64,000 nucleotides of DNA from Ditylenchus dipsaci (lineage: Eukaryota > Nematoda > Chromadorea > Rhabditida > Anguinidae): positions 124,001 to 188,000 of the forward strand of contig SADC01000125.1 in NCBI GenBank assembly GCA_004194705.1. Reading direction: 5' to 3'. Position numbers and translations under genes: made by a program. Shown one piece after another: positions 1 through 10,370 of the stretch. Below the pieces are notes generated by a model. The model did not search any database and was not told the DNA's origin. It saw only the letters and a program-made list of their open reading frames with translations. The stretch's first letter is position 1; the number at the start of each line of letters is the position of its first letter.

Positions 1-1003
1 TCTTCTTGACTAGGATTTTAGAGTCAGGGCTATTTTTCATTGACAATTTCAAGATCTTTTGGCAATTGAAAATAATCCTACAGTGGCATTAATAGAGAGA
101 GATAATACGGTCAGCATTTCAGTTGAGTCACTTTAGATAGCTCCCTAAATTTCGTTCGCCTTTTGAGTCCGACAATTCATGAAACCTGATTTTGACAAAC
201 TTTCGCAATAACTTTTACTCAAAAGAATTGCAAGGAAGTTTTTGCGGAATGTTCAGTGAGAATTTCGCAATTTTTTTAAGTCGATTTCAATTATTTCTAA
301 AGTTGAATACTATTTGGTAGATGTACAGGCCTGTCAAAAAAAAACAAAAAAAATACATTCGAGTCCCCCATTAGTGTACACCTAGGATCACTTGGTTGTT
401 TTAACTAAAATCCTTTGTAACGTAACCCGGCATTAGTTTACACTCGCATTAATAACACATCGCATTAGTGTACACTTCAGGTCGGTCCCGACTAAATAAA
501 GAACACTCGCTTTGGTGTACATATTTAAATTTTGAAAGAAAATTTCGAAATTTCGACTTGTCTCAACACAAAATTTAATAATTTCTAAATTTTGAAAGAG
601 ACTCCTTTGAAGAAGCATTTGATCGATTCTTCAGCCGCAGAGAATCCAAAAAAAGGCTCGAAAAGCTGGCATAGAGAAAGCAAATAGCCAGTGGTCAAGA
701 ACTACAGGAGGACCAAGGCATTTTAGGATGAATGTTTAGATTGCCTTGGGGGACCAAGACAAAAAGAATCCTTGTGCTAGCTTGCACTTTTTCGATGTTA
801 ATAGTTCTAATTTGGTTCTGAAAGGATTTTTGAATGAGGGCAGCTAGGAAAAAGACCAGTACAGTATGTAATTATGTCAGGTAGATGAGTAGGTATGTCA
901 GGAAGGTGGGTGGGTATGTCAGGTAATATGCTTTAAATACCTAAAATTCGAATCGTTTGAGATTGTTTATAAGTGTTTACATTTTATCATAATAAAATTT
1001 CAG

Positions 1004-3995
1004 CAACAAACATTTGGTTGTCTTAGTTGCAATGCTTGTGCCGCCTTTTTCCGACGAACTGTTTCTAGCCAAAAGGCATACATCTGTAAGAAGAAAAAAA
1101 GTTGCGTGTTGCAAGGAAGTAATATTAACCTTTTGAATTGCCTGAAAATGATATATTTTTCATTTTCAGCTGAACCACGACATATGTGCAAGTTCTGCAG
1201 GTTTCAAAAGTAAGCCTTTTAAACCAGCTAAAATTATGATGGTTTAATTTAGATGCATCCAATCAGGCATGATGATTAGTAACGTAATGGCACCATTAAC
1301 CAGTCAGTCTGCAACTTCGTCCAACAACTACCTCAGCACAGTGGTTTTGGCCAGAAGAGCCAACTTTGTCAATCGCATCAGAGCTACTCTGCAGGCATAT
1401 GGTGGACACGATGTAAATTGTGCTTTGCTTAAAGCTATTCCACAGTTAAAGGACCATCGTTTTTAGGCGCTGCGGCATGTGCAAAATTTGAATTGGCGGG
1501 GGACACTTCTCTTTCGTCTATCAGTATACTCTTCGAGTCGTTTCGAATGACCCGAAAGAATACAGCATTAGACGAAAGAGAAGTGTCCCCCGCCAATTCA
1601 AATTTTCAATTCACAATCCACTGCGCGCAAAAACCACGGTCCTTTGAGGTTGCAAGACGGCGCTTCTTTTGAATAAAAAATTTTTTATAGTAGAGAGTAA
1701 GAGAATTCTCCGACCCAAACTTTTAATTTCGGTATCCGCGTTATTTTTGAGACAAAAACCATCATTCAAGTTGGAGGGGACCAAAAGAGGGGACTAAAAA
1801 TAATACATATATTTTTATTTACTCAGCTCTAGAATATTAAAAAACGTGTAGAACAAACCGAGACTAAAAAAATGAGAAAAAAACATTATGCTCACCCAAT
1901 TTCAATGTAATGGGATGTATTTAGAAGATAATTCTTATGGCCAACAAGCACAAAGACGCAGCAAGTGCAGCGAAGGCAGTAAAGGCAGAAACCAGGGTAG
2001 TCAAAGAGTTCTTGGTTTGTTGTGGAATTCGTGCTGAGCACTTCTCTAATTTGTGCATGGTTTGCAATTATTTTAGATAAATTTTTTATAGGTTTACATT
2101 TTAGACCACTTTGATGCACGATCTGTTTTTTTCTTGGATCTTATGTGAAAGTCTCTTCAACACAGTGAAAAATGCCGGCTTTAGAACAAACCAGTTTTAT
2201 TTATTGATGAAAGGTGAAGATAACATTTGAAATATTCTTAATTTTCTCAGCAATTAGTCTGTAGCTATCTAGACGTGAATGAGCCCAGAATGGTCATCTA
2301 CTACAGCACTGACCCTAACATAAGACATCCTGGAAGTGTAGCCAGGTTTGCACTTTTTTCAAGATATTTTTTAAATAAACTTTTAAAGTAAGAGACGATT
2401 TATAATAACAGGCACCTATCGGCGCCACTACTGTATTTTAAAAATTTTAAAAATTCCCTTCTGGCTTTCCTCCTACTGGGTAGCATCCTCCTGGGTAACT
2501 TCTTCTGGATAACCCCATATTGGCCAACCTCCTCATGAGTACACTCTTCTGATCACCCTCCTCCTGGTCACCCTCCTTCTGGCTGCCTTCCTCCTGCGTA
2601 TCCTATCCTGACTACCCTCCTTTTTGGTAATCTACTATTGCCTACCCTAATTTGGCTACCCTCCTCCTGGTTACCTCCCTCCTGGCTTCGTTGTCAGTGG
2701 TTTAGAATTAACGAAACAAAATTAAAGATAAATACGTAAATGTACCTTATAAGGCCTTTTAGAAAAAACCTTTTTTGAGAAAATTGTGATTCTGAGGACT
2801 GAAGGTGTTTTTAAATGATTGTTTTATCGTGTTTAGTAAAAGAAGCAGTTTAAGAAATAAGCTTTGGTTATTTAAAAAAAATAGGGCATGGAGCCGATAC
2901 ATGGAGACCTTAGATAAGAGCAGTTGTTTCTCAGAACTTCGGCGAATCCAGGTGAATTCGCCGGCGAATCCGGCAACCCTAGTAAAAACAACCTTATCTG
3001 TAGAATACATTATATTAAATAAATTTAGACATGCAGTGGAGTATTTCAAAGAAGTTGTACAGCTTTCTGCCAAATTTCATGAAGCCAGGCTTGACGATAT
3101 GGTATCCACGTTTCATGTTAAATTTGTTAAATTCTCTCCTATTGATGATATTAAGGAGCAAGCAGCTTTGTCTCTGATTCTAATCATCACATCAGGTAAT
3201 TTTCCAGTTTTTAACATGATAATAGTTAAAAACAATATTTTAGCCAAAAAATTGATACGAGACAACAATCTCTTCGCTGAGCAGCTAAATTTGATATTCA
3301 GAAGCTTGAAAAAACACTATGATCAAACTTACAACGACATTGCCATAAGGTAAGTCAGCTTTAAAATTTTAAAAAGTCTTCTCGTCTGCTTAGGCTTTTT
3401 ATTACATTGCGGTTCAGCACTAGGCAGGGGTACTTTAAAAAAAATATACTTTTGAAACCCCAAATGTTTTCGACGGTTGAAATTTCACGTCGAAACGTAG
3501 TTTTTTGAAAATTCATTTTTGAACATTTCTTATATCATCTTTGGAATGTACACTACTGTTTCTCATTTAACAAAGCCTTTGGCCTAAGCAAACCAGACCG
3601 CTTTTTGAATAGTATAACCAATGTAACCAAATTTTTATTTTGTTGCAGGATGGGTAATGTAGTGCTCTTGCTAGATGAATTTCAAAGAGTCCGCCATTTG
3701 TTTCACGAGCATTTGGTATTTAATAATTTAGTTTTAAAACAAGGTTGTAAGGCCAGCGGCAGTTCGTGACAATTCGAATTGAGACACTTCAAATTAAGAC
3801 CAAACCAAATTGAGACAAAATCAGATTGAGACGAAACTCGTATATTTGAATTTTGAATTACTTTTAATAATTCTTGTCTTAATTTGAATTGTCGCACGCT
3901 GTCGCTGGCCGTTTATAAAGCTTTTCGGTAAATTTACTTCTGAAATTTTCTCTTGTTTTTTTTTGCAGAAATATCTTCATAGAATAAAAATATAA
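1004..3995 (+). CDS. Supernumerary nuclear hormone receptor (NHR), 5' end not found
   Basis: Ligand-type transcription factor with a zinc-finger DNA-binding domain (DBD) and a C-terminal ligand-binding domain (LBD). Exons joined by phase: 1004-1118, 1170-1209, 1253 to about 1412, 2105-2213, 2258-2345, 3029-3195, 3244-3349, 3649-3715, 3969-3995 (stop). The DBD reads [18 protein letters not shown], then YICKKKKSC and [17 protein letters not shown], so the second zinc finger is complete. [11 protein letters not shown] is the nematode supernumerary-NHR version of the P-box (family knowledge). The LBD follows, ending with helices near [19 protein letters not shown]. The exon carrying the first two cysteines of finger 1 was not found upstream. 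The 3' end of the exon at 1253 is uncertain: a GTAAAT donor at 1413 fits, but the frame stays open to 1466. Introns hold a foldback repeat, a pyrimidine-rich tandem repeat and a word-array element. Confidence 0.85.
1483..1616. repeat. Short foldback MITE (ACACTTCTCTTTCGTCT family), copy 1
   Basis: Near-perfect hairpin: GGGGGACACTTCTCTTTCG at the left is mirrored by its reverse complement at the right, flanked by AATTTGAATT/AATTCAAATT. It lies inside the NHR intron. Two relatives occur at about 45262-45390 and 46697-46818. Confidence 0.8.
2455..2690. repeat. Degenerate CCTCCTCCTGG-type tandem repeat
   Basis: Roughly 15-nt units resembling CTACCCTCCTCCTGG repeat imperfectly across an NHR intron, giving a strongly pyrimidine-biased strand. 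No coding signal. Confidence 0.65.
3748..3912. repeat. Foldback word-array element, word AATTGAGAC
   Basis: Ends GGCCAGCGGCAG... and ...GCTGTCGCTGGCC are inverted. Between them AATTGAGAC (also as AATTAAGAC and its complement) occurs repeatedly in both orientations. It sits in the last NHR intron and explains the open frame on the opposite strand. Confidence 0.6.
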
Positions 3996-4217
3996 AAAGA
4001 CAGGAAAAGTATTATATAAAACTCCTATTGTTCAGAAAAAGGGTGTAAAAAGAAATCCAAATTTGTACCGAATGATTAATATAAAATCAACACCTCATAT
4101 ATTATACAATTTAGATTATGCAAAAGCTAGCTGGAAAGAAAAATGCGTATTACAAAATGATAGAAGCTAATGAAAATCCTTTGCAGACGTTTGAATGATA
4201 AATATATTTACATGACC

Positions 4218-4223
4218 AATAAA
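4218..4223 (+). terminator. Candidate polyadenylation signal for the NHR gene
   Basis: AATAAA 223 nt after the NHR stop codon, within AT-rich sequence; no other gene signal between. Confidence 0.4.
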
Positions 4224-4437
4224 CTGTTTTAAAAGGGTGTTATAAACAACTAAAGTCAAACCTCGATATAACGGCACTTTTTCAACTTTTTCGGTCGCCC
4301 AACAACGAAATTCAACAAAGCTAACCCCAGATAGAAAAGCACTTACGATGTAACAGCCCTAGCTGCTCCCTGGGGGTGCTGTTATATACACGTTCGGATG
4401 CAACACAAAATACAAATTCAAATTTTGTCATTTGAGG

Positions 4438-4855
4438 CTTCATTTTCACACACTTATAACCATAGTGACCACGCCGTCCGTCACCATTCTCATTTTTTTC
4501 ATCGCCGGCCTGCATTTTCACCAGATTTTTTATGACACATTGCCTTCTTTATTTTACATTATGCAATCAGTTTTTATTATTGGGTGGCCGTCCATATTTC
4601 CTTTCATTTTATTTTGAAAAATGGGGCCTTCCTAATTTTCCCCAAAAATTTGCAAAAAGGTCGAACAAACTAGGAAAGGCCCATTTAAGAAATAAAATGA
4701 ATTGAAACATGGATGGTCACCCAAAAAAAAAGGAATAAAAATAAACCCTGATTATATAATGTAAAATAAAAAAAGTCGATTCGTTATGAAAATCTGGTGA
4801 AAATGCTGGATGGCGATGAAAAAATTAGGACGGCGACGTACGGCATAACTCTAAA
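4438..4855. repeat. Foldback repeat between NHR and SCPx
   Basis: Left arm (CCGTCC...CATTTTCACCAGATTTT...GGGTGGCCGTCCAT) is reverse-complemented in the right arm (ATGGATGGTCACCC...AATCTGGTGAAAATG...), with diverged arms and a short loop near 4650. Beyond it, to 5320, I see no gene. Confidence 0.65.
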
Positions 4856-5319
4856 TTTTAAAATAAAAACATTTTTTATAAAATAAACGCCATTTTTCGT
4901 CAAAATATTCTATTTTATCCAGTTTTTATCGAGCTTTAACCAAAAATTTCTTGATGTAAAACAACCATATAAATATAAAAACACCATAAAAATCGAAAAC
5001 GGTGTAGGTAGATGACCTCTAGAGGTGGCTTCAACACCAATTGAAATTTTAATTACAAAGCAGTTACTTTCCCTTTTTATGCTAACTGTGGTGGGTCTTG
5101 ATTGTTAATGGCGTTCAAAAGGGTATCTCAATTTTACTTATCTACATTTCCTTTTCATCTCTTTCCACTTTCAATGCATGTCAAAGACTGACTACAACAT
5201 TTCTAGTCGCCTCTTCTTCCATATATTCTGCTGGTCACCTTACTTTTGATCATAAACCAAATCTTTCATTTCATTCATTTTGTCTTTTTGTCGTTTTATT
5301 TTTCAATAATGAATGTTAT

Positions 5320-5328
5320 TTTTTTCAG
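5320..5328 (+). promoter_or_regulatory. Possible trans-splice (SL) acceptor before SCPx
   Basis: TTTTTTCAG followed by a short leader of about 35 nt and then the SCPx start codon. A strong acceptor with no coding exon upstream is what a nematode SL trans-splice site looks like; an ordinary 5'UTR intron acceptor is the alternative. Confidence 0.4.
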
Positions 5329-5363
5329 CTTGTAATTTGAAAACATTGACGTGCGCAGTATAA

Positions 5364-8300
5364 TGGCAGCTTCCACAGATACAAAACCAAAAGTATTTAT
5401 TGTTGGTGTGGGCATGACCAAATTTAGCAAGCCACACTCCACTGGCTTGATGTAATTTTATATCATTGATTATAAAAAGAAAAAGTGTATCACATTTCAG
5501 TATCCTGATCTCGTTAAAGAAGCAGGTAAGATTGTATAAAAGTTTTGGCGCTACTCGGTTTTTTTCCATCATAGTCGACTATTTTTTCTAGCTCGATATT
5601 TTTAGTTAAATTTTAAGTATTAACCCTCCCCAATAATTCAAGCTCCTCTATATGTCATTAAAAATAATACTGCTGGTGGTATTAAAAATATGTGGTTGAT
5701 ATCTTAGTTGTGTTTAGTGACTGAAGCACTAGATGATGCTGGCCTCAAATATGGTATCTCTTTTACCATATTCATATGTTTTGGTTCAAATTGGATTTTA
5801 GAAAACATTCAACAAGCCACTGCTAGTATGTTTTATTGTCTTCAAAAATTATGTTAATTGTCAAAAGTTTAAGGTTACATGTATGGAGGCAGTTGCTGTG
5901 GTCAAAGGGTATTAATTTCAGAAACTTGTTGGCTGGTACCAAATAATGGGGTCACGTGTTCCTTTCCCCCGTGTCCTCGAAGGCACTTGCCGTGGGGCAC
6001 TTACCCTGGCCCCGTACCAAATGTACTGAGACAGGGTCTCCCGGAAACGGGAGCACGTGACCCGAAATTGGGGCACGTGCCCAAGCTTGTGAAATCATTT
6101 TCATTTTTCACCATTATATAGGCGTCGTAGCTAAAAAAGGCGTTAAAAATAATTAGTGGTCGATTTTGCATACAAATGAAGGTTAGATGAAAAAAATGAA
6201 AGAATTAAATGAAAAATTGAAAATTTTGATTTTTGATTTTTTGATTATAGTGCCCTCAGCCTACCCTAGGGCACCATTTCAGGGGCACGTGACCCAGAGC
6301 ACTTTCATTTGGTAAGGGTGATAAGGCAAGGGCACGTGCCCCAGGTCAGGTGCCTTCAAAAACGAAGCGCACGTTTATTTGGTACGGGACAGGGGCACGT
6401 GACCCCATTTTCGTGGGCACCTGACCCCGGGGGCATTCATTTGGTACCAGCGATTGTGTTTTCGCAGAAAACTGATCACGCATATTTTTAGGCTTTGTAC
6501 GAAATTGGTCTTACGGGCATTCCAATTTTCAACGTACTTAATTTTTTGTAATAAGAAAGTAATGCAAAACATATTTTTTTTTAGTTGAATAATGCATGTG
6601 CCAGTGGATCTACCGGCATTTTTTGTGTAAGCAGATAATCCAAGGAGGTAGATATTGTGACCTTCTATAAATTTTACCCACTAAAAATTTGTAGGAACTG
6701 TGGATGTTATGCTGGCTGTGGGGTTTGAAAAGATGTCTCCTGGCAGTTTAAAAACACCCAGCCTGCTTTGGTAATTTCTAGCTAGTCTAGTCAATAACTT
6801 AACTGACCAGAATCTTTTAAGGACGACCGAGCCAATCCAGCCGACAAACACATCCAACTAATGGCTGACACCTATGGACTCCAAGCAGCTCCAATTACTA
6901 GTAAGCTTGAAAAAATGGCTGTCTTTATGTAAAAGATGAATTTAAAGGTCAAATGTTCGGAAATGCCGGGAAAGAGCACATGGAAAAATATGGTTGCTTT
7001 TATAAGCAATTTAGTTTGGCTAATATAGTTTTGTCTTGATTTTTAGGTACCACTCCTTTGCATTTCGCTAAAATTGCCCACAAGAATCACATGCACTCTT
7101 TGAACAATCCGTAAAAAGCATAAATACTCAGCAAAAAATTTTAAGACCATCTCATTTAGCAAATCCCAGTTCCAAAAAGAATTCAGCCTGGACAAGTGGT
7201 CAATGCGCGCAAGGTATATATCGAATTTTTTTTAGCATATATCTTGTCTTTTACAGATTTACGGAGACTTGGGGCTGCTTGAGTGCAGGTGTTACAAAAT
7301 AATTTTTGTACACTGAATAATTTTTAAGCTGAAATTTAGCCCAACTTCTGACGGTGCAGCTGCAGTGATCATATGCAGCGAAAAGTTTTTGGAGAAAAAT
7401 CCACGCTTGAAAAAGCAAGCTGTTGAAATAGTTGGTAGGTATTGATTATATCAACAAAATTGAAGCAAAACTTTTATAGAAAATTTTTAAGGAATTGAGT
7501 TGGGAACTGATGAGCCATCAGTTTTTGCAGAAAAATCCAACATCAAAATGATTGGTTTTGACTTGATCAAGAAAATATCTGAGAGACTTTACAAGAACAC
7601 AGGAGTCAGCCCTAAAGATGTTCAGGTGATACTCTTGATCCTTTTTATGAAATTTTAGAGGTTTATGTAACTTAGGTGATAGAGCTTCATGATTGCTTTT
7701 CCACAAGTAAAATTTTCGGTCCTAAATATTTGTAAATGTTGTTTAACTTGGTTAATTCAGATGAATTGATAAGCTACGAATCTTTGGGTTCTGCCAATTG
7801 GTTTGTAAATATTCATTTCATTTCTATAAAAGCTTAAAATTTAGGAAAGAGTGGCGAAATTGTGGACAAGGGGACAACACTTATGGTGGCAAATGGGTGG
7901 GTTAATAAAATTAAATATTTTTTTGACAAACAAATCTATGTAATATCACCCCTCAAGTTCGTTCCGCCTACGCTCCGACACTTTTTTAACGCAATTTTCG
8001 AAATTTTTTGGTCAAATGTGATTTGCCTGTCTAGTCCGAAATGTCGCAAGAATTAGGGTTTTGACAAACGTTTCTGAAAAAATGAAATTTTTAACAGTTA
8101 GACTCTCGGCTCACAATATATCACTGCAACTTTTTAAAAGTGCTGTGTCATATCGAGAGTCGCCGGTCTTGCTGGCAAAGGTTGCAACTTTTTCAAAAAT
8201 GGTTGGCAAAATTGAGAAACCTTGCGATGTTTCGGACTTCACTGGCAAATCACATTTGGCAAAATATTTCAAAAAAAGAGCTCAATAAAGTTTCAGACCC

Positions 8301-10131
8301 TAGGCGGGAAAGAACTTAAGGGGGTGGTGTTATATATCGATCTATCGAGAGCGGACTAAAGTTTTTTTTTTTTTAGGTCATCAATCCATCGGGTACTTAT
8401 CATTAAAAAAATTTTAATTGTAGTATGTGTAATATAATGCGCTTTAGGTGGATTAATTTCGGTACAAACTAATTATTATGATTTTGAAAATTCAAAATGA
8501 TTTTCGCTTCTGTAATTTAGAAAGGACACCCCATTGGAGCCACTGGTTAGTCAGCTTTTTTAAATAGATCATTTTGTTTTTATAAAATTGATTTGTTTTC
8601 AGGTATTGCCCAGGCTGTTGAGCTTTCTAACCAGCTGAGAGGTCGTTGCGGGAAACGCCAAGTGGAAAACTGTCGTTATGCTCTACAACATAACATAGGT
8701 TAAAATTATTATTGCTCGTTCATAAAACCCTAAAAAACTCATAAAAAGTTGCATTCATAGACAAGGTAGATTAAATAATTTAGGTTCACGAATTGTTTTC
8801 GTGCTGACAATCAACCTTCGTCTGAAAACGGTGTTATATTTGGTTTTAGTAGTAGTAATAGTACTATGTGTTAGGCTGTTCAAATTTTCTTAGACAAATC
8901 TTGAAAATTAATCCCTTTATCGAAAATGCTCTAATTCAACGCCATCTTCTAATTATTTTCCATCTCCTAGACTCTGTCTGAGACTTAATTTTTGATGTGC
9001 GGTTTAATTTTTTTTAAATAAAACGACCAGTTAGACAAAAAATTCTTTTTCAAACTTTAAGAGGTTCAATAATCATCAGGCAGGAGAAAACTGATTATTG
9101 TCGCCAAAATTTTTTTTTAATTTTTTAATTAAAGGAAATAGGGTAATTTTTTGAACAGCTTAATAGTCTAAATAAAATTCACTAAGCGAAAATTTGTATT
9201 TTCACAGTTAATTATCCCCAATAATTTTTCCTGTAGTTAGCTTGTAAAACTAAAATACTATTATAAAAGTAGTGATTTTGACACCCGCATGCTATCCAAT
9301 CCTATTTGAACCTATTGTTGTAATCTAGGTTGTAATCTAACCACAAAATGAGCAAACAACATTACCACTTCAAAAATTTTAGGGATCGGCGGAGCTGGAG
9401 TAGGTGAGTGAATTTGCATAGATTGGGTTAAAAATCGACAAAGGTCTACTCATATACGATAATGCTTTTTTAAGTGGCACTTTACCGACTAAGCCTATCC
9501 TGACGCTCAAAACAATGTTCCAAGCAAAGTAGTCTGGGCGCATCAACATTCAAAAGCGACGCTCTTTTCGAAGTAGTTATTTGCTTGTGAAAAATTACTT
9601 ATTTTAATTTTGTAGGAAATTCGGCAACGTGCTGCAGAAGTCGGTTTTCTATAATTTTTAAAGTTGAGACAAGTCTCTTATGTCAGGAGGCGCAACTAGC
9701 AAAACAAGTTAATGCCTCTTACCGTTTTACTATCACTGATGCCAATGGAAAGACTAAGAACTGGACAATTGACCTGAAGAAGGAAGTACCGTTCGTGGCG
9801 AAAACTGTGATTACAAGGTTGTTTGCTCTTTTTTTTTGAACTACTAACCGAAAAAATCAGGTGGACACTGAAATATCGCTTAAAGATGATGATTTCATCA
9901 AGCTCGCGGCTGGTCAACTAAAACCTGATCAGGTATTCACGTCGAAATCAGGAAAATAAAATAATAAGCGTCGCTACAATTTTAGGCATTCATGCAAGGC
10001 AAAATGAAAATAAGGGTAACTACAGAACTTTTGTTTGATATATTAATTCCTGAAAAAATCTAGGCAACATTGTGAAGGCTATGAAGCTGAAGACAATCCT
10101 AGATCCAAGCAAAATCAAGTCCCGTCTCTGA
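5364..10131 (+). CDS. SCPx: peroxisomal 3-oxoacyl-CoA thiolase fused to SCP2 domain
   Basis: Cleaves branched-chain 3-oxoacyl-CoA in peroxisomal beta-oxidation; the SCP2 tail binds and transfers lipid. The protein starts MAASTDTKPKVFIVGVGMTK and spans over 20 short exons. Thiolase landmarks in order: GGSCCGQR (about 5890), active-site Cys in NNACASGST (codon near 6597), GQMFGNAGKEHMEKYG (about 6950), PTSDGAAAV (about 7340), ELHDCFSTN (about 7685), KGHPIGATG (about 8520), QHNIG/IGGAG (8690, 9385). The SCP2 domain follows (VDTEISLKDDDFIKLAAGQ near 9870, AFMQGKMKI near 9985) and ends ...KIKSRL, a type-1 peroxisomal targeting tripeptide. Single-base frame breaks occur near 7872 (G run before GACAACAC) and near 9780, and an in-frame TGA near 9508; these look like sequence errors. 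Length and order match animal SCPx. The C. elegans counterpart DAF-22 lacks the SCP2 part (recalled knowledge). Confidence 0.93.
5930..6460. mobile_element. Word-array inverted element, word GGGGCACGTGACC, in SCPx intron
   Basis: Ends CTGGTACCAAAT... (about 5932) and ...ATTTGGTACCAG (about 6450) are inverted. GGGCACGTG with variable flanks (GTGCCC, GTGACC) recurs at least nine times in both halves; CACGTG is a perfect palindrome. It lies between the exons coding YGGSCCGQR and ALYEIGLTG. No target duplication could be settled. Confidence 0.7.
7935..8338. repeat. pogo/Tigger-like foldback MITE in SCPx intron
   Basis: Left arm carries CCCTCAAGTTCGTTCC...GTCCGAAATGTCGCAAG; the right arm carries the reverse, ...CAGACCCTAGGCGGGAA. 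Same family as copies near 11367-12750, 23443-23886, 32204-32454 and 39397-39824. Confidence 0.7.
8760..9370 (+). other. SCPx intron without recognisable element
   Basis: About 600 nt of AT-rich intron between the QHNIG exon and the IGGAG exon. I see no coding, RNA or repeat structure in it. Confidence 0.6.
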
Positions 10132-10203
10132 TTCCAGTCAAAATGTTTTTATATTTTAAGAGTGGAGCTATGCTAGAAAAATTAAGTTCCTACCATTATT
10201 TGC

Positions 10204-10216
10204 AATAAAAATAAAG
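10204..10216 (+). terminator. SCPx polyadenylation signal
   Basis: AATAAAAATAAAG 73 nt after the SCPx stop; the convergent minus-strand gene ends at 10371, so the two 3' ends face each other across about 240 nt. Confidence 0.6.
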
Positions 10217-10370
10217 ATTTTATTTATTTTATTAAAGTCTGGTTATTAACATTGATCATGTTTAACATTTAAAGCAATATTAAATTTCAAAGACTATTTT
10301 TTACATTACCGGAGTCATGCTATCTACCAAAACAAGCAAAATATATACATTTTTCAACACAAATATTATT

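Noticed and set aside
9500..9512. Selenocysteine codon in SCPx
   Set aside because: TGA lies in a variable linker, no SECIS-like context was seen, and SCPx is not a selenoprotein family.
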